Positions 16,601 through 25,007 are shown, numbered from the stretch's first letter. The stretch is DNA of 36,044 nucleotides from an uncultured Prevotellaceae bacterium (GCA_937893145.1 CALBJW010000134.1:1-36044); one strand, 5' to 3'. Program-made: numbers and translations. The notes: generated by a model from the letters alone, not told the origin.

Positions 16601-17109
16601 TTGTCTGCATTGTCCTCCCACTTGAGGATGAGCCAGAACACTAATGCTGTGAAGAAGCTTGAGAAAGCGTAAACCTCACCTTCAACTGCTGAGAACCAGA
16701 ATGTGTCAGACCAAGTATAGATGAGACCACCTGCGATACCAGAACCCATACAAGCAATAGTCTGGGCAAGTGTTGGTTCTTCACCATTCTGGCAGAAAAG
16801 TGCCTTAGCCAAGTGAGTGATGCTCCAGAAGAGGAAGAGAATACATCCTGCGCTGAGAAGAGCATTCATGAGGTTAATCATCTTGGCAATCTGGCTTGCA
16901 TCACTGGCAAACTGACTGAAGAAGTTGCCAAAGAGCATGAAGAAAGGTGCGCCAGGTGGGTGTCCTACCTCCAGCTTTGCAGCTGTGGTAATGAATTCAG
17001 GACAATCCCAGAAGCTTGCTGTTGGCTCTATTGTCGAGCAATAGGTGAAAGCAGCAACAGCAAAAACAATCCAACCAATGAGGTTGTTTGCAAATTTGTA
17101 GGTTTTCAT
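13693..17109 (-). CDS. DUF2723 family membrane protein, probable protein O-mannosyltransferase-like glycosyltransferase
   Basis: A 1138-residue integral membrane protein. The N-terminal half (about 1-720) holds many hydrophobic helices. The first external loop carries the family signature PTASFWDCPEFITTAAKLEVGHPPGAP (Asp and Glu included), which resembles the acidic catalytic loop of GT-C glycosyltransferases such as protein O-mannosyltransferases. The C-terminal part (about 720-1138) is soluble, with YTNGDNDTFPLWY and a helical tetratricopeptide-like end. GT-C enzymes take sugar from a polyprenyl-phosphate donor and add it to proteins or glycans outside the membrane. DUF2723 proteins are widespread in Bacteroidota and are candidates for O-glycosylation or surface glycan work; the exact acceptor is not shown by sequence. 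It is first in an operon with a deacetylase and queG. Confidence 0.88.
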   Translation of the reverse strand: MKTYKFANNLIGWIVFAVAAFTYCSTIEPTASFWDCPEFITTAAKLEVGHPPGAPFFMLFGNFFSQFASDASQIAKMINLMNALLSAGCILFLFWSITHLAKALFCQNGEEPTLAQTIACMGSGIAGGLIYTWSDTFWFSAVEGEVYAFSSFFTALVFWLILKWEDNADKPHSDKWLVFIAYLVGLSIGVHLLNLLCIPAIVLVYYYKKSKNATAKGSLIVLCVSAIIVAAVLYGVVPGIVKVGGWFELFFVNTMGMSFNTGLYVYIAILAAALIWALYETTQSKNKTRMNISFLLSIALLGIPFYDHGWTAGISGVVILAVIGGVLFTMKNLSPRILNTALLCMTMIVIGYSSYAVIVVRSTANPMMDQNSPEDIFTLGEYLSREQYGDRPLFFGQTYNSQPEIVENGNGDLVYNTKKGGKVYQRKDKASADEKDSYRMVREKISLVYPFNQCQLFPRIYDEGHKRAYEQWLGGVDGKTVTYNIPGNGSREVTIPTQADNIRFFLSYQMNFMYWRYFMWNFAGRQNDIQSNGELEHGNWVTGISFLDNPRLGDQSKLPSELRENKGHNVFYCLPLILGLLGFFWQAFRDKKSIQQFWVVFFLFFMTGIAIVLYLNQTPQQPRERDYAYAGSFYAFSIWCGLGIAAIAEWLSNVMGKGAQKRMVTVAASAIALIPAIAVPLQMVSQTWDDHDRSDRYVCRDFGLNYLETIPHDGVIYTNGDNDTFPLWYNEDTEGKRTDVRVCNLSYLQTDWYIDQMKRPAFEGEGQSSPLPISWNRLQYTSGTNEMTDVNPDVTQGIKMRDLILQVYEQDSTTAHMLWGDEPFELKNAIQKFVLHNYPETLPEDLLSMAKDLPSCLPSDTLYIKVDKEAVRKSGMMIPNDSIPDKMVISLAGQGRVSKSFMMMLEMLAQSNFSRPIYMSTTVGASNYGNLYYHFIQEGIAWRISPFTFPKNQPMQTVVDTDKMYDNMMNKYKYGNLKQPDLYIDETTQRMCFTHRRWFANLISNLVKEGKKDKALKALEKCATEIPSYNIPHDAASGSLEIINAYIACGKADKAVEIARQLEKKSAEYIDWYLSLSNSRFSGSYYDCYQNLSILANIQDTYKKLGSNYSKDYNHLDNVLNSLYGAFMNKCNAAGVQL

Positions 17110-17170
17110 CCGATTAATAAAATTTTTATGTTAATTTAGTATTTTCGATACACAACAAAAACTCCCTGGC

Positions 17171-17202
17171 ATCCTCCCCGCTGAGGGGGAGGATTGGGGA
17201 GG
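17171..17202. repeat. GC-rich CCTCCCC/GGGGAGG palindromic intergenic repeat
   Basis: ATCCTCCCC (17171-17179) pairs with GGGGAGGAT (17186-17194), and a further TGGGGAGG follows. It stands out against an AT-rich spacer and resembles elements at 23937-23954 and 36005-36027. It lies in the 5' leader of the DUF2723 transcript. Confidence 0.7.
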
Positions 17203-17219
17203 AAGTGATATTTCGAGCC

Positions 17220-17228
17220 GCAAATATA
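17220..17228 (-). promoter_or_regulatory. -7 promoter element of the DUF2723 operon
   Basis: TATATTTGC on the minus strand matches TAnnTTTGC. It gives a leader of about 100 nt that contains the GC-rich palindrome. Just upstream (17238-17254) is the short palindrome TCTGTCTTaAAGACAGA, which may act as the terminator of the RNase R gene or as an operator. Confidence 0.65.
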
Positions 17229-17276
17229 CAATTTTTTTCTGTCTTAAAGACAGATTTTACAAATCTTCACACAGAT

Positions 17277-19658
17277 TTATCTCTTTTTCTTTGATTTAGC
17301 CTTCTTAACCTTGCCTTTCTTCTGCAAAGGACTACCTTTTTTGTTCGAAGACTTGTCTTCGATGATGAAAGACTTATAGAATGGTTCTGGCTGAATCTTC
17401 TCCTCTACGAGTTTCTTCACAAACTCGAAGTCAAGAGTCTTGCGAGCAAGGTCAGCCCTTACGACCTTGATGCGGATAGTGTCGCCAAGAGTGAACTTAT
17501 GATGAGTCTTTCGACCAACAAGACAGAAGTTGCGGTCGTCGTAGTCGAATGCTTCTTCACCAAGCAAACGAACAGGGATAAGACCTTCGCAACGGTTCTC
17601 GATGATTTCAGCATAAAGACCAAACTCAGTCACACCACTTATCTTTGCATCAAACTCTTCTCCTATCTTGTCCTTCATGAACTCAACCTGCTTGTACTTG
17701 ATGCTTGCACGTTCAGCAGCAGCAGCCAACTGCTCCATCGCACTACTATGTTCGCAGAGAGCCTCGTACTTCTTCTGAGAAGCACTCTCACCACCCTCTT
17801 CATACTTAGTCAACAGCCTGTGTACCATTGTGTCAGGGTAACGGCGGATAGGACTGGTGAAGTGAGTGTAATAGTCGAATGCAAGACCATAGTGACCAAT
17901 GTTGACAGTAGAGTAACGAGCCTTCTGCATTGCTCTCAAGCTGACACTCTCCACAAGACTTTCCATTGGTTTGCCCTTACTACCTTCGAGCAACCTATTA
18001 AGACTATCAGCCACCTCAGTCTTGGTACCAGTGGTACGGAGTATGAATCCGAATCGTGCAGCCATAGCAGCAAGATTCTCGAGTTTAGTAGGGTCTGGAA
18101 GGTCGTGAATACGATAAGGCAGAGTCTTAGTCTTACCATTCTTCTTATCCTTACCAATATGTTCAGCCACCGTGCGGTTGGCAAGAAGCATATACTCCTC
18201 AACGAGTTTATTGGCATCCTTAGCCTGCTTGAAATATACACTGATAGGTTTGCCAGTCTCGTCTATTTCAAAACGAACCTCCTCGCGGTCGAAACTGATA
18301 GCACCCGACTTAAATCTCTTGTCTCTCAAAGTCTTGGCAAGCTTGTTGAGCATGATGAGTTCATCTGCAAATGTCTCAGCATCAGGCTGAACAGTGTCGG
18401 CAGTCACCTCCTGTGCAGGGGTTGGTTCTGTTGGTCGTGCCTTACCCTGGCGAATGAGTTCGCACTCAGTTGCCTCGTTGTGTGCTTCGAGCAATGCCTG
18501 AACCTCTTCGTATGTGAAACGACGGTTACTATTGATGACCGTGTGACGAATACGATAATTAAGTATCTCGGCATCCTCGTTGAGTTCGAAGATTACAGAG
18601 TAACAAAGCTTCTCCTCATTAGGACGGAGCGAACATATATAGTTACACAAACGCTCTGGAAGCATAGGTATGGTTCTATCCACAAGATAGATAGAAGTGG
18701 CACGATTCTCAGCCTCCTCATTGATGATGGAACCTTCTTTTACATAATGACTTACATCTGCAATATGTACACCTATCTCCCACACACCATCACGCATCTT
18801 CTTGATAGAGATAGCATCGTCGAAGTCCTTAGCATCACGAGGGTCGATAGTGAATGTGGGCGTATCGCGGAAGTCCTCACGCTTTGCAATCTCCTCTGGA
18901 GTAATGCCAGGTTCGAGTTTCTCAGCAGCATCAATCACCCTCTGTGGATAGCGATAAGGAAGGTCGAACTCAGCAAGGATAGCATGCATCTCAGTATTGT
19001 TGTCGCCAGCATCACCGAGAATGTCAATCACCTCACCAATAGGGTTGCGAGCCTTCTCTGGCCAATCGACAATGCGTACCAAAGCCTTCTGACCATTCTT
19101 TCCGCCCTTGAGCTTATCTTCAGGGATAAGAATGTCGTGAGGGAGCATACCGCTTTGGCTCACAAGAAAAGCAACACTGTGCTGAACCTGCAGAGTACCA
19201 ATCCAAGGTTTCTGGTTGCGCTCCACAATCTCAACAATCTGTCCTCTCAACTTATTGCTACCACGACGCTTAGCCAAAAGGCTCACCTTCACCTTATCAC
19301 CAGGAAGGGCGTGCATGGTCTGCTCGTCGTAAACAGCCACACCTACTCCATCTTCTGTATCCACGAAGTTGCGACCACCACTTGTGCGAGTGAAAGTTCC
19401 GATTGTCATTGATGGCTGTCCGTTGAAGAAGAACTCGCCTTCATCATTGCGAGCTATGAAGTTCTCATCGAGAAGTTCATTCAGCACATCCACACACAAC
19501 ATCCTAACAGGATGCGAGGAAAGGTTCAAGAGGCGGAAGAACCTCTTCAAATCATAGACCTCACCAGGGTTAGATATGAGATATTCTTGTACCTGTTTTC
19601 TCAGGTCCTTCTTATTGATATTAGACTTCGTAAGTCCTGTTTTTTTACTTTTTGCCAT
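17277..19658 (-). CDS. rnr: Ribonuclease R
   Basis: A 793-residue 3'-5' exoribonuclease that degrades structured RNA and takes part in RNA quality control. Domain order from the N-terminus: winged-helix region (about 15-80), two cold-shock domains (about 85-235), the RNB catalytic domain with FTIDPRDAKDFDDAISI (about 270-286, metal-binding aspartates) and HYGLAFDYYTHFTSPIRRYPD, and an S1 domain (about 670-755, ISGVTEFGLYAEIIENRCEG). The tail is strongly basic (KKGSPLQKKGKVKKAKSKKKR), as in other RNase R proteins. ATG at 19658 (MAKSKKTG) is chosen over an upstream in-frame ATG at 19682, which adds eight residues with no family match. A residue run within the linker (about 400-425, RPTEPTPAQEVTADT) is an insertion of low complexity. 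Confidence 0.95.
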   Translation of the reverse strand: MAKSKKTGLTKSNINKKDLRKQVQEYLISNPGEVYDLKRFFRLLNLSSHPVRMLCVDVLNELLDENFIARNDEGEFFFNGQPSMTIGTFTRTSGGRNFVDTEDGVGVAVYDEQTMHALPGDKVKVSLLAKRRGSNKLRGQIVEIVERNQKPWIGTLQVQHSVAFLVSQSGMLPHDILIPEDKLKGGKNGQKALVRIVDWPEKARNPIGEVIDILGDAGDNNTEMHAILAEFDLPYRYPQRVIDAAEKLEPGITPEEIAKREDFRDTPTFTIDPRDAKDFDDAISIKKMRDGVWEIGVHIADVSHYVKEGSIINEEAENRATSIYLVDRTIPMLPERLCNYICSLRPNEEKLCYSVIFELNEDAEILNYRIRHTVINSNRRFTYEEVQALLEAHNEATECELIRQGKARPTEPTPAQEVTADTVQPDAETFADELIMLNKLAKTLRDKRFKSGAISFDREEVRFEIDETGKPISVYFKQAKDANKLVEEYMLLANRTVAEHIGKDKKNGKTKTLPYRIHDLPDPTKLENLAAMAARFGFILRTTGTKTEVADSLNRLLEGSKGKPMESLVESVSLRAMQKARYSTVNIGHYGLAFDYYTHFTSPIRRYPDTMVHRLLTKYEEGGESASQKKYEALCEHSSAMEQLAAAAERASIKYKQVEFMKDKIGEEFDAKISGVTEFGLYAEIIENRCEGLIPVRLLGEEAFDYDDRNFCLVGRKTHHKFTLGDTIRIKVVRADLARKTLDFEFVKKLVEEKIQPEPFYKSFIIEDKSSNKKGSPLQKKGKVKKAKSKKKR

Positions 19659-19731
19659 ACTAATTAGATTTAAAATGTGCACTAAATTACTTCTTTTTAT
19701 TGAAATAATGTATTACAACTCCGTTAAATTG

Positions 19732-19763
19732 TTGAAAAATGAACGAAAATGACTAACTTTGCC
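19732..19763 (+). promoter_or_regulatory. Promoter of the epimerase operon
   Basis: TTG (19732-19734), a 19-bp gap and TAACTTTGCC (19754-19763) fit the Bacteroidota consensus. The predicted start lies about 10 bases before the ATG at 19781, so the leader is very short. The divergent RNase R gene shows no clear box on the other strand. Confidence 0.72.
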
Positions 19764-19780
19764 ACCAAAATAAACGAATT

Positions 19781-20839
19781 ATGAACATACTGATAACAGG
19801 TGCAAGTGGTTTTATCGGTAGTTTCCTCTGCGAAGCATCACTAAAGCGCCACCATACAGTTTGGGCAGGAATGCGTACCCACAGCAACAGGAAATGGCTA
19901 CAAAACGAGTGGCTAAACTTCGTGACACTCGACATGACCACACCCGAAACTCTTGTCCAGCAACTTGCTTCGTTCAAGCAAAAGAACGGCAAATGGGACA
20001 TCATCATCCATGCAGGTGGTGCAACCAAATGTGTTCATAAGGAGGACTTCGAAAAGAACAATTTCATCTGTACAAAGAACCTCGTTGATGCCTTGATAGA
20101 ACTCGACATGGTTCCTTCTCAGTTCATATATCTCAGCAGTCTGAGTGTGCTTGGTGCTATTCGTGAGGAGCAGACAGGCGATGGTCCTTACTACTCACCT
20201 ATGCTCAACGATGACACTCCACAACCCAACACGGAGTACGGAAAGAGTAAACTGAAGAGCGAGGAATACCTCAAGAGCCTCATCAGCACCTCTACCGATG
20301 ATGTTCCACAAAAGGGACTGAATGGACTGACCATCTTCCGACCAACAGGCGTTTATGGTCCTCGCGAAAAGGACTACTACATCATGGCAAAGTCCATCAA
20401 TAACCACTACGATTTTGCTGTTGGATATAAGCCACAGGAAATAACCTTCGTGTATGTTGCCGACCTCGTTGAAGCCATTATGTCTGCCATAGGAAATGAG
20501 AAAGCCAACGGAAAGACATACGCTGTAAGTGATGGTTGCGTATATAATAGTCGTGCTTTTTCCGACTTGATACAAAATGAGTTAGGCAAGAAGTGGGTGC
20601 TCCACCTGACAGCACCACTGTTTGTGCTGAAGGCTATATGTAAGGTGTCAGACTTCTGGTCGAAACTTACCGGCAAGGTAAGTGCTCTCAACAATGACAA
20701 ATATAACATTCTGAGCCAGCGAAACTGGCAGTGCGACATAACTCCCCTGAAGGATGACCTCGGTTTTGAACCTCAATGGAAACTGGAACGAGGGGTGAAA
20801 GAAACAATTAAATGGTACAAAGATAATAAATGGTTATAA
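19781..20839 (+). CDS. NAD-dependent epimerase/dehydratase (extended SDR)
   Basis: A 352-residue extended short-chain dehydrogenase/reductase. The N-terminal cofactor motif TGASGFIG (6-13) is the glycine-rich NAD(P)-binding loop. The catalytic set is serine in YLSSLSVLG (about 118-126) with Y153 and K157 in YGKSK. The substrate domain contains FRPTGVYGPREKDY, typical of nucleotide-sugar epimerases and 3-beta-hydroxysteroid dehydrogenase-like proteins. The exact substrate cannot be fixed; an NDP-sugar or a lipid-linked group are both possible. The stop overlaps the start of the PAP2 phosphatase gene by 10 bp, so the two are translationally coupled, which gives some weight to a lipid or surface-polymer pathway. 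Confidence 0.9.
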   Translation: MNILITGASGFIGSFLCEASLKRHHTVWAGMRTHSNRKWLQNEWLNFVTLDMTTPETLVQQLASFKQKNGKWDIIIHAGGATKCVHKEDFEKNNFICTKNLVDALIELDMVPSQFIYLSSLSVLGAIREEQTGDGPYYSPMLNDDTPQPNTEYGKSKLKSEEYLKSLISTSTDDVPQKGLNGLTIFRPTGVYGPREKDYYIMAKSINNHYDFAVGYKPQEITFVYVADLVEAIMSAIGNEKANGKTYAVSDGCVYNSRAFSDLIQNELGKKWVLHLTAPLFVLKAICKVSDFWSKLTGKVSALNNDKYNILSQRNWQCDITPLKDDLGFEPQWKLERGVKETIKWYKDNKWL

Positions 20840-21795
20840 AAGATTTATTCAAGGAAGATATAAAGGTAAAAGGATTCACAATCGTTGATGTAGTGACATT
20901 ATGCTACATGGCATTCACCACAGGCATAATATGTTACTATGGTCCATCGATGGAACACTTCACCGAGATGCTCCTCACTCGCGGAGGAGTCATGGTTGCT
21001 ATCGGACTGTTGTTTGCACTCCGATGGAAGTTTCCATGCCAATTCGCTAAGATGTTCAGCGATGTGTGCATCATGTGTGCCCTTGTGTTCTGGTATCAGG
21101 AGGTGTATTACTTCAGCAGTCAGTTGCCTTACAAGGACCATATCTTTGCTGCTATGGACTGGAAACTGTTTGGATGCCAGCCGTCGATAGAGTTCTGTGA
21201 ACATGTCACAAGCACATTCTGGTACGAGGCATTCAACTGCGGATACTACAGTTACTACTACATGATGCTCGTGACAGTCTTCTTCATCGGACTGTTCCGC
21301 TATAAGGATTTGGACAAGGCTGAGTTCATCTATCTCACATCGTTCTTCCTTTACTACATTATTTATGAGTTCCTCCCTGTTGCAGGACCATACTACTATT
21401 TCCATGCAATAGGAATAGAGGCAGCCAATTCGGGTGTGTATCCCGACCTTGGACATTTCTTCCAGACAAACCACGACATGATGCACGCAGAGATACGAGG
21501 CATATTCTCACAGTTAGTTCACGATACTCAAGAGTTTGGTGAACTGCCTGCAGCAGCCTTCCCAAGTAGCCACTGCGGTATGACAACCGTTTGCATGATT
21601 CTCGCATGGAAGACACGCAATCGCTGGCTCTTCTGGCTTATGATGCCACTTGCCATACTGCTCTGTCTCGCAACGGTTTACATCCGTGCCCACTATCTTG
21701 TTGACAGCATCGCAGGCATAGCATTTGCCTTCTTCTTCTACTACCTCACATCATGGCTCTATGACAAACTAAGGGGCAAAAATCATAACTTATAA
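20830..21795 (+). CDS. PAP2-superfamily membrane phosphatase
   Basis: A 321-residue integral membrane protein with about six to seven hydrophobic helices. The PAP2 phosphatase motifs are present late in the chain: FPSSHCGMTT (about 239-248, catalytic histidine) and YIRAHYLVDSIAG (about 281-293, the R-x5-H-x3-D-like motif). The first PAP2 motif (K-x6-RP) is not clear, as in the AUR1-like subgroup. Such enzymes remove phosphate from phosphatidic acid, isoprenyl diphosphates or inositol/sphingolipid intermediates, or transfer headgroups. Bacteroidales make sphingolipids, so an AUR1-like role is possible but unproven. It overlaps the epimerase gene by 10 bp and is followed after 22 bp by a radical SAM gene. 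Confidence 0.88.
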   Translation: MVIKDLFKEDIKVKGFTIVDVVTLCYMAFTTGIICYYGPSMEHFTEMLLTRGGVMVAIGLLFALRWKFPCQFAKMFSDVCIMCALVFWYQEVYYFSSQLPYKDHIFAAMDWKLFGCQPSIEFCEHVTSTFWYEAFNCGYYSYYYMMLVTVFFIGLFRYKDLDKAEFIYLTSFFLYYIIYEFLPVAGPYYYFHAIGIEAANSGVYPDLGHFFQTNHDMMHAEIRGIFSQLVHDTQEFGELPAAAFPSSHCGMTTVCMILAWKTRNRWLFWLMMPLAILLCLATVYIRAHYLVDSIAGIAFAFFFYYLTSWLYDKLRGKNHNL

Positions 21796-21817
21796 TTTAT
21801 AACTTATAACTAAAACA

Positions 21818-22591
21818 ATGTCCATAACATATCCATCACCTATATTCGGACCTATTCATAGTCGCAGACTTGGAGTTTCGCTCGGCATCAACCTTCTGCC
21901 TTCAGATGGCAAGTGTTGTTCGTTTGACTGCATCTATTGTGAATGCGGACTAAACAAGGACTATATCCCTAAGCAGAAGATGCCTACACGCGAGGCAGTT
22001 AGGGAGGCTCTCGAAGCACAACTCATCAAGATGCAGAACGAAGGACCTACTCCCGATGTCTTCACCTTCGCAGGCAATGGAGAACCAACCCTTCATCCAC
22101 AGTTTCCAGATATAATCTGCGACACACTTGCCCTGCGTGACAAGTATTTCCCTAACGCAAAGGTCAGCGTACTCACCAACGCCACCCAGATACTGCGCGA
22201 CCCTGTGTTTGATGCTCTCTGCAAGGTGGACAACAACATCTGCAAACTCGACACCATATCGCCCGAATACATCGCACTCATCGACCAGCCAAACAAAGGC
22301 TACGATGTAAATCGCATCATAGAACGCCTCATCCAGTTTGGCAATCGATGCATCATCCAGACCATGTTCATGAATGGCGAGTACGAAGGCAAGAGTGTTT
22401 GCAACATTACCGACCAGTTCGTCTCTCCTTGGCTCGACACCATCAAAGCCATCTCTCCTCGCGAAGTGATGATCTACACCATCGACCGCGACACTCCAGT
22501 CGAAGGACTTGAGAAAGCCACCCACGACCAACTCGACTCCATCGCCGACCGAGTGCGCAACTTAGGCATTGAGTGCAAGGTGGCATATTAA
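21818..22591 (+). CDS. Radical SAM protein (COG0731-like)
   Basis: A 257-residue protein with the radical SAM cluster motif C34-x3-C38-x2-C41 (CSFDCIYC), followed by the SAM-binding GNGEPTLHP segment (about 87-95) and VSVLTNATQI. The N-terminal SPIFGPIHSRRLGVSLGINLLP stretch is typical of the COG0731 Fe-S oxidoreductases related to the wyosine synthesis enzymes. The reaction is unknown: these bacterial proteins lack an assigned substrate. It is third in the epimerase-PAP2 run, 22 bp after the PAP2 stop. Its TAA stop overlaps the first base of the 43-bp inverted repeat, so that repeat joins directly onto the gene end. Confidence 0.9.
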   Translation: MSITYPSPIFGPIHSRRLGVSLGINLLPSDGKCCSFDCIYCECGLNKDYIPKQKMPTREAVREALEAQLIKMQNEGPTPDVFTFAGNGEPTLHPQFPDIICDTLALRDKYFPNAKVSVLTNATQILRDPVFDALCKVDNNICKLDTISPEYIALIDQPNKGYDVNRIIERLIQFGNRCIIQTMFMNGEYEGKSVCNITDQFVSPWLDTIKAISPREVMIYTIDRDTPVEGLEKATHDQLDSIADRVRNLGIECKVAY

Positions 22592-22633
22592 AAAACGTCG
22601 AAATTTTTTATTTTATCATACACTACATACATC
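22591..22633. repeat. 43-bp inverted repeat, left copy
   Basis: The 43 bases from AAAAACGTCG to ACATACATC are the exact reverse complement of 25577-25619. The copy fills the space between two convergent stops (radical SAM at 22591, ATP-grasp at 22643). ATCATAC inside it can also pair with GTATGAT at 22637-22643, so it might act as a two-way terminator. Confidence 0.9.
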
Positions 22634-22642
22634 CTTGTATGA

Positions 22643-23878
22643 TTAGATTTTGGCATGAATGAACTCTATGAATTCATTCTTTTCCTCCTTGGTACTGACC
22701 TTTGCTGTGAACATCTGCTGACCCATAGCACCAGACAGAATCTCAGGCATACGCTCGCACATCACAAGGATGTCCCCATATCGCTCACGAACCTCCTCAA
22801 CAGAATGTTTGTAGGTATAGATGTCGCGTCGTGAAGCAAAAACACAATAGTATTCATCAGCCCAAGCTCGTGAGAGAGCATTGTGAGCATTATGACTGAG
22901 AGTGGAAGCTATGCGCGACTTGTCGTAAGCAACCATATCTGCCCATATCTTATAGACATCTGTGCTATGAGCATAGTTTATCATGTCAGGTGTATAACCT
23001 CCTGCCGGACGCATATTCACCTCAAGAGCCACAAAGTCGCCTACACCTCCAAGTGCTCCCCTATCCTTGTCAAGACGGAAGAACTCAAGATGTACGAAGC
23101 GGCTCTTCACACCAAATGCCTTGACTGTCTTTCTGCCAATAATCTTTAGGGACTCCGGCATTTCCTTTGCCACATAATAGGAGAGGTCCAACTGTTTGTT
23201 GACAATATCCATGATGCTTGGTGGCCACACCGTCATAGACTCAAACAAAGGATTGCCTTTAGAATCAACAATGGCATCATACGAACATATATCACCAGTG
23301 ATAAACTCCTCTATCACATAGTTGTTGATGTCTGGAACAGTATTGAAGAATTCTTGGAGTTCGTATTCATCATGAATCTTGTGTGTGCCACCTGCACCTA
23401 CACCTACATCTGGTTTTCCGATAAGCGGAAAACCTACCTCCTCAGCAAAATCCTCAGCAACAATTAGTCCTTTAGAGCACTGCACCTGGCGTGCTGTAGG
23501 AATACCTCCTTCAATGTATATCTTCTTCATCTCAGACTTCTCCTTGATGAAAGAGATGCGGTCGCTCTGAATGCCTGTAGTGACATTGAAATCAGTACGC
23601 AGACGGGCATCTTGCTCAAGCCAGTATTCATTGTTGGACTCTATCCAGTCTATCTTGCCATATTTATATGAGAGGAATGCAACAGCCTTGAACATCTGCT
23701 GATAGTCTTCCATATTATCAACACGATAGTATTCAGTTAACGACTCTTTCAGTTCGTTACTGAGGCTCTCGTATGGAGCATCAGCAATGCCAAGCACATT
23801 GACACCATTCTGCTTTAGGCGATTGCAGAACTGCCAGTAGGTATGAGGAAATTGTGGTGATATAAATATGAAGTTCAT
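22643..23878 (-). CDS. ATP-grasp domain protein, probable carboxylate-amine ligase
   Basis: A 411-residue protein with the layout of the carbamoyl-phosphate-synthase-like ATP-grasp family. A Rossmann-like pre-ATP-grasp domain (about 1-110, FISPQFPHTYWQFCNRLKQNG) precedes the ATP-grasp fold (about 115-320). That fold has the nucleotide-binding GKPDVGVGAGGTHKI glycine-rich loop, the VIEEFITGDICSYDAIVDSKG strand and the metal-binding FVALEVNMRPAGG (glutamate and asparagine). Family members join a carboxylate, through an acyl-phosphate, to an amine or thiol. No substrate can be named. The esterase gene lies 81 bp upstream on the same strand, so a make-and-break pair acting on an amide, peptide or ester is an attractive guess. 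Confidence 0.85.
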   Translation of the reverse strand: MNFIFISPQFPHTYWQFCNRLKQNGVNVLGIADAPYESLSNELKESLTEYYRVDNMEDYQQMFKAVAFLSYKYGKIDWIESNNEYWLEQDARLRTDFNVTTGIQSDRISFIKEKSEMKKIYIEGGIPTARQVQCSKGLIVAEDFAEEVGFPLIGKPDVGVGAGGTHKIHDEYELQEFFNTVPDINNYVIEEFITGDICSYDAIVDSKGNPLFESMTVWPPSIMDIVNKQLDLSYYVAKEMPESLKIIGRKTVKAFGVKSRFVHLEFFRLDKDRGALGGVGDFVALEVNMRPAGGYTPDMINYAHSTDVYKIWADMVAYDKSRIASTLSHNAHNALSRAWADEYYCVFASRRDIYTYKHSVEEVRERYGDILVMCERMPEILSGAMGQQMFTAKVSTKEEKNEFIEFIHAKI

Positions 23879-23936
23879 TGTTTTGATGGTTTTGTCGATT
23901 GATTGTTTAGTCTTTTTAGTTGTTTAGTTTCCTTTT

Positions 23937-23954
23937 CCTCCCCTTAAGGGGAGG
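23937..23954. repeat. GC-rich palindrome between esterase and ATP-grasp genes
   Basis: CCTCCCCTTAAGGGGAGG is a perfect 18-bp palindrome, 5 bases beyond the esterase stop. It is not followed by a T-run on the minus strand, so it is a weak terminator at best. Related elements occur at 17171-17202 and 36005-36027. Confidence 0.75.
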
Positions 23955-23959
23955 GGGCT

Positions 23960-24805
23960 TTACGCAGCTATCTTTATCTGCTTGCAGAACAGATTATCGA
24001 AGAAATAAACAGCCTGCTTACGCCACCATTCAAAACTATGGCTCACATCCTCGCCCCATACATCCACCCATACAGGGATATTCTTCTCCGCAAGGAGATG
24101 TCCAAGTGCCTGAGTTGATGCAAGAGTAACACGCTCATAGTCGCCCTGTCCACAGCAAAGTATAATCTGCTTCTGGCGATACTGCTCATTCAACAGATGT
24201 GGGTCATTCTGATTAGGCAAGAAGTGGAGTGGAGAATTACGATATATGAGCGACGATGCCTCATCAAGATCTGTTGCCCACGACTGCTTGCCTCCATAGT
24301 TATCTACGAGACTGCAATGTGGCAGTCCTGAATTCTCAAAACCAGGGAAGAAATAATCAGCATGAAACAATCCGCTGAGTGACAACAGAGCATCAAAGAG
24401 GTCAGGGCGACGAAAGAAAACATTTCCAGCATGGTACCCACCCATTGAGCATCCAGTTACCACCAGTCGCTCACCATTGTTTACAGCAGGAATGAGTTCA
24501 TCAACGATGTAATGGAACCAACGCTCGTGAAGTTCTATTAGATTTTTATAACTATGGTCTCTATCGAGGTTGTCATCCACAACACTCCATGTCTCACGGT
24601 CTATGCTATCGCAACAGATAAGATGAAACAAACCAGCATCTATCATAGGACTCAACACCTCAACCATACCATTGTCCTCCCACTCGTAGAAACGCTGGTC
24701 CTGACTTGGGAATACCAATACTCCACGACCTTCATTGCCGTATGTCTTATATTCCACCTCACGCTGGAGATTCTGGCTATATGTCTTATAATACTTTATT
24801 TCCAT
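23960..24805 (-). CDS. Alpha/beta-hydrolase (esterase family)
   Basis: A 281-residue protein of the esterase D/COG4947 type. The nucleophile elbow is GCSMGGYHAGN with Ser120. An acidic residue and a late histidine in DVSHSFEWWRKQ (about 258-269) complete a plausible catalytic triad. There is no signal peptide, so it should act in the cytoplasm on acyl or peptide-like esters of unknown identity. It has its own promoter and leads a two-gene unit with the ATP-grasp protein. Both genes lie inside the 43-bp inverted repeats. Confidence 0.85.
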   Translation of the reverse strand: MEIKYYKTYSQNLQREVEYKTYGNEGRGVLVFPSQDQRFYEWEDNGMVEVLSPMIDAGLFHLICCDSIDRETWSVVDDNLDRDHSYKNLIELHERWFHYIVDELIPAVNNGERLVVTGCSMGGYHAGNVFFRRPDLFDALLSLSGLFHADYFFPGFENSGLPHCSLVDNYGGKQSWATDLDEASSLIYRNSPLHFLPNQNDPHLLNEQYRQKQIILCCGQGDYERVTLASTQALGHLLAEKNIPVWVDVWGEDVSHSFEWWRKQAVYFFDNLFCKQIKIAA

Positions 24806-24849
24806 ACTATATCTATGTGCGAATTATCTGTTACTTTGTTTAATTTCGG

Positions 24850-24883
24850 TGCAAAGTTACCACCAAAAGATAGAAGCACCAAG
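24850..24883 (-). promoter_or_regulatory. Promoter of the esterase/ATP-grasp unit
   Basis: On the minus strand CTTGG (24883-24879), a 19-bp gap and TAACTTTGCA (24859-24850) fit the -33/-7 consensus. The predicted leader is about 38 nt. Confidence 0.75.
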
Positions 24884-25007
24884 AAGAACGGCAAACAAAG
24901 AAAAATAATCTATTACGACACAATACGGTAGAATAATATTTCAAACAACAGACTTTTTACCCACAAAAACAGAATGCCAATTCAAACACATAAGCAAGAG
25001 TTGATAT

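Noticed and set aside
17499..19412. 637-codon open frame on the plus strand inside the RNase R gene
   Set aside because: It is fully antisense to a complete, conserved RNase R; its product has no recognisable fold and no promoter precedes it. It results from codon bias.
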